This document shows, in pieces, positions 7,626 to 13,537 of a DNA stretch of 13,537 nt. This DNA comes from CBDTYW01 sp965364735 (GTDB lineage Bacteria > Actinomycetota > Nitriliruptoria > Nitriliruptorales > Nitriliruptoraceae): the NCBI GenBank assembly GCA_965364735.1, contig CBDTYW010000083.1, forward strand, positions 1-13,537, given 5' to 3'. The translations under genes and the position numbers were made by a program. The notes beneath the pieces were generated by a model. That model saw nothing but the letters and a program-made list of their open reading frames with translations, was not told where the DNA came from and did not search any database. Every line of letters begins with the position of its first letter. The first letter of the stretch is position 1.

Positions 7626-8408
7626 TCACGTGTCGAGGTGGGCATCGATGTGGGCACCGAGCTTCGTCCGGACCTCGTGGTGGACGGGCAGATCGAGGTC
7701 GTACTCCACGTCGTCGAGCGCGAAGACGGGGAGACCTGGCCGGGTCGCGGAGAGCACCCACGCGGCGTCGGCCCCACGGACCGCCTCGATGCCGTGGACG
7801 CCGAACGTGACGTCGAAGACCTCGGCGAACACGCGGACGGTGATCGAGTCGAGGATCGGCAGCTGCTTGGGGTCCGGGGCGTGGAACCCGTCAGCGTCAT
7901 GCCAGAGGACGCCGCCGGTGGGGATCTCGCAGACGTGACCGTCGTCGATCAGCAGCGCCTCGTCGGCGAAGCGCTCCACAGCTTCGCGGGTGGCCCACAT
8001 GTTCGCCGCGTAGGACAGGGTCTTCACCCCGGACAGCGCCGTGCGCCACGGCAGCTCGATCGCGGCAAGCGCGATGCTGTCCGGGTGGTTCGTTCCCTGG
8101 AGCATCCCGCGGACGGTGCCGGCGCGGGTGACGACGAGCTTCATCGCGCCGTCATGCTGGCCCCAAGCTGCCAGCAGATCACGCACGACGCCGGTGAGGA
8201 CCGGGAGCGTCATCGACATCGCCTTGGCGGACGCGCGCATCCGGGCGAGGTGACGGTCGAGCTCGTGGGTCTGCCCGCGTCGGACCATGATCCCCTCGAA
8301 GACCGCGTCACCGCGGAGGAACCCGGGGTCGGTCAGCGGGACGGTGGCGTCGGCGGCGGGCAGGACCCGGCCGTCGGCCCACGCGATGGGAGCGGGGGAG
8401 GCGGTCAT
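7626..8408 (-). CDS. Class IV PLP-dependent aminotransferase
   Basis: A 260-residue fold-type IV PLP enzyme, the family of branched-chain aminotransferase, D-amino acid transaminase and aminodeoxychorismate lyase. Start chosen at ATG 8408 (MTASPAPIAWADG), since the family N-terminus begins there; ATG 8420 adds four residues and the further upstream extension would run into rnpB. Signatures: PLTDPGFLRGDAVFEGI (24-40), HLARMRASAKAM (53-64), GVKTLSYAANMWATREA (127-143) with candidate PLP-lysine Lys129, then ADEALLIDDGHVCEIPTGGVLW. The usual 'E-x-x-x-x-N-hydrophobic-F' cofactor segment reads EIPTGGVLW, so the common Asn is Gly. The exact reaction cannot be assigned. It precedes otsA by 55 bp on the same strand, and a functional link to trehalose is not evident. 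Confidence 0.85.
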   Translation of the reverse strand: MTASPAPIAWADGRVLPAADATVPLTDPGFLRGDAVFEGIMVRRGQTHELDRHLARMRASAKAMSMTLPVLTGVVRDLLAAWGQHDGAMKLVVTRAGTVRGMLQGTNHPDSIALAAIELPWRTALSGVKTLSYAANMWATREAVERFADEALLIDDGHVCEIPTGGVLWHDADGFHAPDPKQLPILDSITVRVFAEVFDVTFGVHGIEAVRGADAAWVLSATRPGLPVFALDDVEYDLDLPVHHEVRTKLGAHIDAHLDT

Positions 8409-8452
8409 GGCGTCCAGCATGCCACGCGGTCGGCGGGGTGCGCCGGTGGGCG

Positions 8453-8458
8453 TACGCT
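8453..8458 (+). promoter_or_regulatory. Probable -10 element of rnpB
   Basis: TACGCT fits the actinobacterial -10 pattern TANNNT and ends 5 nt before the predicted 5' end of the RNase P RNA (8464), the expected distance to a transcription start. The -35 position (about 8430-8435) reads TCGGCG and is weak. Confidence 0.5.
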
Positions 8459-8463
8459 TCGTG

Positions 8464-8845
<382 letters not shown>

Positions 8846-8866
8846 CCAGCCGTCCCATCGACGCGG

Positions 8867-8963
8867 CACATCTGCCGTCCCGCTCGCCGCGAGCGGGACG
8901 TCGACCGGCGTGTTGCCGGTGTACTTCCCGTTCGCGTCGACGTGGCACTTCAGCTGTCCCGCT
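8867..8963 (-). repeat. Intergenic structured repeat, copy 1 (diverged, inverted)
   Basis: Reverse-complement homolog of the elements at 9989-10093 and 12244-12348. Read on the minus strand it starts GCGGGACAGCTGAAGTGCC and continues with the same order of blocks: CACGTCGACGCGAACGGG, CACCGG-loop-CCGGT hairpin, GACGTCCC, then GCGAGCGGGAC. The left (low-coordinate) end is decayed, with the terminal inverted repeat barely recognisable. It fills most of the space between the rnpB 3' end and the DUF559 stop codon (8967-8969). Confidence 0.75.
8877..8899 (+). terminator. Hairpin 3' of rnpB, candidate bidirectional terminator
   Basis: GTCCCGCTCG (8877-8886) and CGAGCGGGAC (8890-8899) pair perfectly over 10 bp around a 3-nt loop, 31 nt after the end of rnpB and between it and the converging DUF559 gene. 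There is no U-tract, so intrinsic termination is plausible but not proven. The hairpin lies in the outer part of repeat copy 1 and is not formed this way in the other two copies. Confidence 0.5.
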
Positions 8964-8966
8964 TAC

Positions 8967-9917
8967 TCACGTTGACGGGGCGGGCGCGCGGGCGGCGAGG
9001 CGACGTCGGACGTCGGCGATGAGGAGATCGGGGCGCCGCAGCGCCTCATTGCCCCAGCGGCTCACCTCGTAGCCGTCGACGGCGGCCCAGTCGTCACGCT
9101 CCGCGTCGCTGATCCGGTCGAGGTCGAGCCCGTGGAACGGGGCGCCGTCGAACTCGACGGCAAGCCGCTCGACAGGCCACAGCAGATCGAACTCGATGAT
9201 CTGGCCGTTGGACAGCCGCACCTGGGCGTTGCGGACCGGTGGGGTCGCGCCGACGACGTCGACGAGCAGCGCCTGGAACTCGGCCTCCGCGCGGGACTTC
9301 GATCGGACCTCCACGTGGACGCCATCGAGCACCGCGTGTGCCGTGCGGACGTGGCGGGCGCCGTCGCACAGCTCGGCGCGGATGTCGTCCGGGGTGACGT
9401 CGCTGGTCCGGCAGGCCTCGGCGTACACGGACCGCAGCCGGGCGGGGCCGTGGACCTCGCGCAGGTCCGCAAGGGTCCGGGCGAGCGTCGTCACCCGGAC
9501 CCCGTCCACGACGTCGACGGGGATGACGTCACGCCGCCATCGGACCGTGGCGTCGGCGATGCGCAGCCGGCTGTCGCGCGGCCGGACACATCGCAGGTGG
9601 CGCTGCAGCGTGTGCCCGAGCAGCCCCCACAGCGCCGCGGCCGTCTCGTGCGAGGCGACGACGTCGTCGTGTCGCAGCTGCAGCGCCCGGAGCCGCAGCA
9701 GCGGATCGACCGTGACCGCTGCAGGTGCGTACACCCCGACGATGACCAGCTGCCAACGCCCCGTCCGCAGGAACCCGTCGATCTCGTCGCGACGGAACCC
9801 CGAGTCGAGCGCGTCGCGCCGCGTGATCAGCAGGTGCTGACGACGCGCGATTGCGTAGAGCACGGTCCTGCGGGGATCGATGCGGCTGGCTCGGGGCGTG
9901 GCGGGGTGTTCGTCCAT
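8967..9917 (-). CDS. AbiEi-like N-terminal / DUF559 nuclease-fold protein
   Basis: A 316-residue protein of a type abundant in actinobacteria. Start chosen at ATG 9917 (MDEHPATPRASRIDPRR); an earlier in-frame start would lie inside repeat copy 2. Residues ~15-65 look like the AbiEi-type winged-helix segment (ARRQHLLITRRDALDSGFRRDEIDGFLRTGRW). Residues ~205-305 are DUF559, a Vsr-like PD-(D/E)XK fold: Glu211 on the first helix, then FDLLWPVERLAVEFDG (243-258) giving Asp244-x10-Glu255-x-Asp257, and late RWGNEALRRPDLLIADVRRRL. No toxin partner (AbiEii-like nucleotidyltransferase) is adjacent, so it is not a recognisable toxin-antitoxin pair. The catalytic-looking residues suggest DNA processing, but no function is established for the family. 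Confidence 0.85.
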   Translation of the reverse strand: MDEHPATPRASRIDPRRTVLYAIARRQHLLITRRDALDSGFRRDEIDGFLRTGRWQLVIVGVYAPAAVTVDPLLRLRALQLRHDDVVASHETAAALWGLLGHTLQRHLRCVRPRDSRLRIADATVRWRRDVIPVDVVDGVRVTTLARTLADLREVHGPARLRSVYAEACRTSDVTPDDIRAELCDGARHVRTAHAVLDGVHVEVRSKSRAEAEFQALLVDVVGATPPVRNAQVRLSNGQIIEFDLLWPVERLAVEFDGAPFHGLDLDRISDAERDDWAAVDGYEVSRWGNEALRRPDLLIADVRRRLAARAPAPST

Positions 9918-9968
9918 GCCGACGAGGTTGTCGCGCGACAGGCCGCCCAGGAGCCGACCGGCCCGATC

Positions 9969-9977
9969 TGTGGACAA
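9969..9977 (-). promoter_or_regulatory. DnaA-box-like nonamer
   Basis: TTGTCCACA on the minus strand is an exact match to the actinobacterial DnaA-box form, located 52 bp upstream of the DUF559 start and 12 bp from repeat copy 2. Only a single box was noticed, with no cluster or AT-rich element, so it is not an origin. It may be a regulatory DnaA site or chance. Confidence 0.35.
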
Positions 9978-9988
9978 CTCGCGTCGGC

Positions 9989-10093
9989 GAACGGGACAGC
10001 AGAAGCGCCACGTCGATGCGAGCGGGGCGTTCACCGGCGCCACGCCGGTTGACGTCCCAGTCGACGCGCGCGGGTACTTCTGCTGTCCCGCTC
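9989..10093 (+). repeat. Intergenic structured repeat, copy 2 (105 bp)
   Basis: Terminal inverted repeats are GAACGGGACAGCAGAAG at the left and CTTCTGCTGTCCCGCTC at the right (16 of 17 pair). Inside lie two copies of a ~15-bp direct repeat (GTCGATGCGAGCGGG type) flanking a central imperfect 16-bp hairpin with loop CCA. It differs from copy 3 at two positions over the shared 97-bp core. Its right end supplies the last two bases of the upstream membrane-protein stop codon (10092-10094, minus). No flanking target duplication is visible. Confidence 0.88.
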
Positions 10094-11648
10094 AGCGCTC
10101 TCTGGCAGGGTCCGCGACTGCGACGATCTCACCGTCGCTGACGTAGATCTCCACGCCGAACCACTGCTGGCAGCTCTCGACGGCGAAGGGCTGGACCGTG
10201 ATGACGCGGGCGTCGTCGAAGCCTTCGAGCCGCGCACGGGTGAGCGAGTAGCCCCACTCGGAGGAGCGGACCGGGTTGCCGAGGCAGTTCGTGGACCCGT
10301 CGGCGTCGATGCGGATCGGGGAGGGATCGAGCAGGGCGCGCAGCGGGCGGGCGACGTCATCGAGCAGCGGGTCCGACATGCTCACGTCGTTGCCGGTGCG
10401 GAAGCCGCCGCTGGGCACCATCCCGAGGAGCCGGGCATCGCGTCCGATCCCGACGTCGTCGGCCCACGGCAGATCGCCGGCGATCGCGAGGAGCTGGTCG
10501 CGAAGGTCGCCGACGCCGATGTCGAGGACCTCATCGGACGACGCCGTCGCGAGGACGAACGCCCGGACACGGTCGACGAGCTCCCGGTCGGCCGGGGTGA
10601 CGTCGAGACGGCCGACCTCCGCGTCGGTCACCGGACGCGACGACCACCATCCATCGTTGCTGAGCACGACGACGTGCAACCCGACCTCGACCACCGCAGC
10701 GGGCGTGGCCCGCTCCAGGTCGACCCGACCGTGCAGATGCGGGCCGGAGTCGCCGAGCCGCCAGACGACGCCGTTGACGTCGACGCGGAGGTCGCGGTCG
10801 CCGACGAGGATCTCGCCGACGTTGAACGCTGAGAGATCGAATGCGAGCGGAGGCGCCTGACGCGGCGGAAGGTCGAGCAGGTCGACGATCTCGACGCCCG
10901 GCATTCGCTCGAGCGAGAAGTTCGGGCTCGTTCCGTGCAGCGCCTGGATCATCGGCTGGCTGAATGGTGGCTCGAAGTCGATCCACGCGCTCGCGCCACC
11001 CGGGCCACCGAAGAATCGTCCGCCGATCGTGCTCGGTGCCGCGATGCCAGGCAGGCCCGTCGCCGCGACGACCTCCATGCGTTCCGCGTCGAACACCAGA
11101 AGCTCGCTCCACGGCCCACCGCACAGCGGGCTCGGGCCGACGAAGTCGATGACCTGACAGAAGCTGCGGCGCGGGTCGCGGGGGGCAAGCCCCGGGCTCG
11201 ACGCCACCACGAAGTGGTCCTGACCGCCGCGTGCAGCATGCACGGTGAGCCGGTCCGCGAGCGGAAGCTCGCCCAGACCAGTGAAGCGCGCGGCGGAGTA
11301 GGTGCTGTCGCGGGCAGCGTCGACGACGGACTGGCTCGGCACATCAGGCCACGCGTGGAAGGTCAGCAACGGGATGTTCGCTGGATCGAAGCGCAGTGAG
11401 ATCGAGGGAGGGTCGGTCGGGGCGGCTGTCGCTGAGGGCGCAGGATCGATGACCAGATCCACTGGCGGGGTCACACCAGCCGTCACGGCCACGGCGGTCA
11501 TGAGCGCCCCGGCCAGCCCGACGACGGTGAGCGCCCCGATCTGTCGACGACGGCGCTGGCGGCGGCCGATGCGCCGGTGGACCCGGTCGAGGTCGAGGGC
11601 TTCAGGCGACGCATCGGTCTCCTCGAGCAGCTGTACGGGATCACGCAT
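10092..11648 (-). CDS. Single-pass membrane protein coupled to an ECF sigma factor; candidate anti-sigma/sensor
   Basis: A 518-residue protein. Start chosen at ATG 11648 because AAGGAG lies 6 nt upstream; an earlier in-frame start lacks this. The start overlaps the sigma-factor stop by 8 nt. Residues 1-36 are a short basic cytoplasmic tail (MRDPVQLLEETDASPEALDL, then RRIGRRQRRRRQ), residues ~37-59 are one hydrophobic helix (IGALTVVGLAGALMTAVAVTAGV), and ~460 residues follow outside, beginning with a Pro/Ala/Ser-rich stretch. Cys164, Cys176, Cys455 and Cys493 are in the outer part and could form disulfides. No zinc-binding anti-sigma motif (HxxxCxxC) is present and I recognise no domain in the ectodomain. 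Its position suggests it controls the sigma factor or is its target; this is inference from context. Confidence 0.8.
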   Translation of the reverse strand: MRDPVQLLEETDASPEALDLDRVHRRIGRRQRRRRQIGALTVVGLAGALMTAVAVTAGVTPPVDLVIDPAPSATAAPTDPPSISLRFDPANIPLLTFHAWPDVPSQSVVDAARDSTYSAARFTGLGELPLADRLTVHAARGGQDHFVVASSPGLAPRDPRRSFCQVIDFVGPSPLCGGPWSELLVFDAERMEVVAATGLPGIAAPSTIGGRFFGGPGGASAWIDFEPPFSQPMIQALHGTSPNFSLERMPGVEIVDLLDLPPRQAPPLAFDLSAFNVGEILVGDRDLRVDVNGVVWRLGDSGPHLHGRVDLERATPAAVVEVGLHVVVLSNDGWWSSRPVTDAEVGRLDVTPADRELVDRVRAFVLATASSDEVLDIGVGDLRDQLLAIAGDLPWADDVGIGRDARLLGMVPSGGFRTGNDVSMSDPLLDDVARPLRALLDPSPIRIDADGSTNCLGNPVRSSEWGYSLTRARLEGFDDARVITVQPFAVESCQQWFGVEIYVSDGEIVAVADPARER

Positions 11649-12150
11649 CGACCGCTCCTTGCTGTGTCGTTGCTGCGCCGAGCTCGACGCGCAGGGTGCG
11701 CAGGCCACGGCTTGTCCGCGCCCGGATCGCCTCTTCGGTTGTCCCGCACGTCGCGGCCATCTCGGCTGGTGTCATGCCCAGGACATGGCGCATCACCACG
11801 GCTTTGCGCTGAGGGTCAGGCAGGCCGGAAAGGGCCGCGGCCAGCTCGGGTTCGGCGTCGTCCGCAGCGAACGGAGCAGGTGCCCGCTGAGCACCGAGCC
11901 GAGCACGCGCCCGCCGTTCAGCGCCCCGCCGTCGAAACACTGAGCGCGCCAAGTTCACGCCGACGTGGAAGCACCAGCCAACCGGAGCGTCGAGCTGACC
12001 GACTCGGCTCCAGCGATCGCCCGCGCGGATCAGCGCCTCGTGCGCGAGCTCCTCAGCGAGGAACGCCTCGCCCGTGTGGCGCGTCAGCGCAGCGACGAGC
12101 CGGCCGTACTCGCGTCGACAGAAGTCGTCGAAGTCCTCTCCCGGCTGCAT
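11641..12150 (-). CDS. ECF-type RNA polymerase sigma factor
   Basis: A 169-residue sigma-70 family ECF factor. Start taken at ATG 12150 (MQPGEDFDDFCRREYGRL), with GGGGGA just upstream; ATG 12186 would add 12 residues. Region 2 spans ~8-75 (FDDFCRREYGRLVAALTRHTG, AEELAHEALIRAGDRW, PVGWCFHVGVNLARSVFRRR). Region 4 spans ~103-157 (AALSGLPDPQRKAVVMRHVLGMTPAEMAATCGTTEEAIRARTSRGLRTLR), including the helix-turn-helix. It resembles the actinobacterial SigE-like ECF groups. It overlaps the following membrane protein by 8 nt, a common arrangement for sigma/regulator pairs. Its own upstream space (12151-12243) shows no convincing promoter. Confidence 0.92.
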   Translation of the reverse strand: MQPGEDFDDFCRREYGRLVAALTRHTGEAFLAEELAHEALIRAGDRWSRVGQLDAPVGWCFHVGVNLARSVFRRRGAERRARARLGAQRAPAPFAADDAEPELAAALSGLPDPQRKAVVMRHVLGMTPAEMAATCGTTEEAIRARTSRGLRTLRVELGAATTQQGAVDA

Positions 12151-12243
12151 GCGTCCCCCGTCATCAACAACACCACGCGCGAGCATGCGCCACCGTGACG
12201 CCGCGACCCGCGTCCGCGCGTCGTGCGCGCATCACCGGGCAAC

Positions 12244-12348
12244 GAACGGGACAGCAGAAGCGCCACGTCGATGCGAGCGGGACGTTCACCGGCGCCACGC
12301 CGGTTGACGTCCCAGTCGACGCGAGCGGGTACTTCTGCTGTCCCGCTC
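12244..12348 (+). repeat. Intergenic structured repeat, copy 3 (105 bp)
   Basis: Same orientation and length as copy 2, with 95 of 97 core positions identical by eye. Terminal inverted repeats: GAACGGGACAGCAGAAG (12244-12260) and CTTCTGCTGTCCCGCTC (12332-12348). Internal direct repeats GTCGATGCGAGCGGG (12267-12281) and GTCGACGCGAGCGGG (12315-12329) bracket a hairpin formed by 12279-12294 and 12298-12313 (14 of 16 pairs, loop CCA). It lies 20 bp after the P450 stop and 94 bp before the sigma-factor start (minus strand). Confidence 0.9.
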
Positions 12349-12366
12349 GGCGACGGCGACGGCGAC
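12349..12366. repeat. Three tandem GGCGAC hexamers
   Basis: GGCGAC occurs three times in direct succession between repeat copy 3 and the P450 stop codon (12369-12371). It is too short to assign a role; slippage in GC-rich DNA would explain it. Confidence 0.6.
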
Positions 12367-12368
12367 GG

Positions 12369-13537
12369 TCAGCGGGCGAAGATGCGGATCGGGAGGTCGT
12401 CGGTGGGCTCGGGGAGGGCCTTCCAGCCCATCGGGGGGACGTAGCCCGGGTCGACCTCGAAGCGGCGCGAGAGCAGCAGACGGTGCCAGAGGGCCTTGGT
12501 CTCGAGCTCGGCGAACGCGAAGCCGATGCACTTGTGGGCCCCGCCACCGAACGGGTAGTAGACGTGGCTGTGCTGCTTGTGCTCCATCCGCGGCTCCTCG
12601 AAGCGCGACGGGTCGAACCGGAACGGCTCCGACCAGTACTCCTCGAGGTGATGGGTGACCGGGCTGCACACGTGCAGGTAGCTGCCGGCGGGGATGAAGT
12701 AGCCGTCGAGCTCGGTGTCGCGGACCGCCTGTCGGAGCATCGCGGGGACCGGCGTCCAGAGGCGCATGACCTCCTTCATCACCAGATCGATCGCCTCGAG
12801 CTTGTCGAGGTCGTTCGGGGTGAGCGGTCCGTCACCGACGTTCAGCGACTCCTGGTACGCGCGTTCCTGCCATTCGGGGTGAGCTGCGAACGCCCAGGCC
12901 ATCATCGACATGGCGAGCGTCGTCGTGTCGTGCGCGGCGAACCACAGGAAGTTCATGTGCTTGATGATCTCCTCGTCCGAGAACGCCGCACCGGAGTCGT
13001 CGGTGGCGTGCACCATCGCGGTGAAGAGGTCGTCGGCGTCCGGGTTCGCCCGTTTCGCGGGGAGCTCGGTGCGGAAGAACTCCGTCACGTGGTCGTAGCC
13101 GTCGCGGCCTCGGCCCCAGAGTGAGAGCGGCAGGTCCATCCGCAGGTACTCCGTGCCTGCGCGGGCCTGGGCGTGGAAGTCCGCGAGCAGCCGTTTGCGA
13201 TCTGGCTCGTCGAGCTCGACGCCGAGGAACACGTCCGCGGCGACCCGCATCGCGAGGTCCTTCGTGCGTCGGTACATCCCGTGCTCGCCCTCGGTCGGCC
13301 ATGACGAGGCGAGGTCGAGCGAGATCCGTCGGTCCATCCCGGCGAGGTACGAGTCGAGCCGGCGGGGCGTGAAGGCGGACTGCATGATCCGGCGATGGTC
13401 GAGGTGTTCGCCGAAGCTCATCAGCATCAGACCGCGATCGAAGAACGGGCCGATCAGCGTCTGCCAGCCTTCGGAGGAGAAGTCCTTGTCCTTGTTGATC
13501 AGGACCTGCTTGACCGCGTCGGGCTCGGTCACGTTGA
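12369..13537 (-). CDS. Cytochrome P450, 5'-truncated
   Basis: A heme-thiolate monooxygenase running off the right edge; about 389 residues are visible, lacking the N-terminal part. The GTG at 13532 is an internal valine (NVTEPDAVKQVL fits the family's 'V-x-x-P-D-A-V' segment), not a start. Numbering from that valine: EHLDHRRIMQSAF (42-54) is the C-helix, NFLWFAAHDTTTLAMSM (194-210) is the I-helix with the AAHDTT oxygen-activation motif, KEVMR (253-257) gives the ExxR pair Glu254/Arg257, and YPFGGGAHKCIGFAFAE (326-342) is the heme loop with axial Cys335. All key residues are intact. Being soluble and bacterial, it needs a ferredoxin partner, none of which is in the window. The substrate is unknown. 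Confidence 0.95.
   Translation of the reverse strand, partial: NVTEPDAVKQVLINKDKDFSSEGWQTLIGPFFDRGLMLMSFGEHLDHRRIMQSAFTPRRLDSYLAGMDRRISLDLASSWPTEGEHGMYRRTKDLAMRVAADVFLGVELDEPDRKRLLADFHAQARAGTEYLRMDLPLSLWGRGRDGYDHVTEFFRTELPAKRANPDADDLFTAMVHATDDSGAAFSDEEIIKHMNFLWFAAHDTTTLAMSMMAWAFAAHPEWQERAYQESLNVGDGPLTPNDLDKLEAIDLVMKEVMRLWTPVPAMLRQAVRDTELDGYFIPAGSYLHVCSPVTHHLEEYWSEPFRFDPSRFEEPRMEHKQHSHVYYPFGGGAHKCIGFAFAELETKALWHRLLLSRRFEVDPGYVPPMGWKALPEPTDDLPIRIFAR

Noticed and set aside
8967..9917. AbiE-type toxin-antitoxin system
   Set aside because: The N-terminal segment is AbiEi-like but no AbiEii-type nucleotidyltransferase toxin is adjacent and the C-terminus is DUF559.
9918..10043. N-terminal extension of the DUF559 protein starting inside repeat copy 2
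   Set aside because: The extension is translated repeat plus leader, while the family N-terminus begins near ATG 9917.
9969..10093. Replication origin suggested by the DnaA box beside a palindromic repeat
   Set aside because: Only one box, no AT-rich unwinding region, and no dnaA, dnaN or parAB genes in the window.
8867..12348. Repeats as a CRISPR array or complete insertion sequence
   Set aside because: Copies are ~105 bp, kilobases apart, one is inverted, no transposase or cas gene is nearby and no target duplication is visible.
11577..13124. Long plus-strand open frame (515 codons) across the sigma factor and P450
   Set aside because: It crosses two well-supported minus-strand genes and repeat copy 3; its protein has no family features.

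Overview
The window is a high-GC chromosomal segment from an actinobacterium (Actinomycetota). Support comes from GC-ending codons, frequent GTG starts, a MSMEG_2256-type F420-dependent oxidoreductase, the Nif3/zinc-ribbon gene pair known from mycobacteria (Rv2230c/Rv2229c), an OtsB-GH15 fusion, and the DUF559 and ECF-sigma/membrane-protein families. The class or genus cannot be fixed from sequence alone.

Layout. Bases 1-2522 (+) hold a 5'-truncated luciferase-like F420 oxidoreductase overlapping a Nif3-family protein by 4 nt, then a coiled-coil zinc-ribbon protein preceded by a perfect 12-bp hairpin. This unit converges, with only 3 bp between stop codons, on a minus-strand block (8408 down to 2526). 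In transcription order that block is: a class IV PLP aminotransferase, trehalose-6-phosphate synthase (otsA), a trehalose-phosphatase/GH15 trehalase-like fusion overlapping otsA by 4 nt, and a small membrane protein with a degenerate GGDEF domain. The central theme is trehalose synthesis (OtsA, OtsB), a fused hydrolase that may recycle it, and a probable non-catalytic nucleotide-sensing or structural GGDEF protein.

At 8464-8845 (+) lies the RNase P RNA gene rnpB, divergent from the aminotransferase. Beyond it, 8867-12348 looks more accessory: an AbiEi-like/DUF559 nuclease-fold protein, a single-pass membrane protein of unknown family, and an ECF sigma factor that overlaps it by 8 nt, all on the minus strand. 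A 5'-truncated cytochrome P450 (minus) fills the right edge.

The most unusual feature is a family of ~105-bp structured intergenic repeats present three times (about 8867-8963, 9989-10093, 12244-12348). Each has near-perfect 17-bp terminal inverted repeats (decayed at one end of copy 1), an internal direct repeat and a central hairpin. Two copies differ at only two positions; the third is diverged and inverted. All three sit just 3' of minus-strand stop codons and delimit the DUF559 gene and the sigma/membrane-protein pair. No transposase, CRISPR array, tRNA or complete mobile element was seen.
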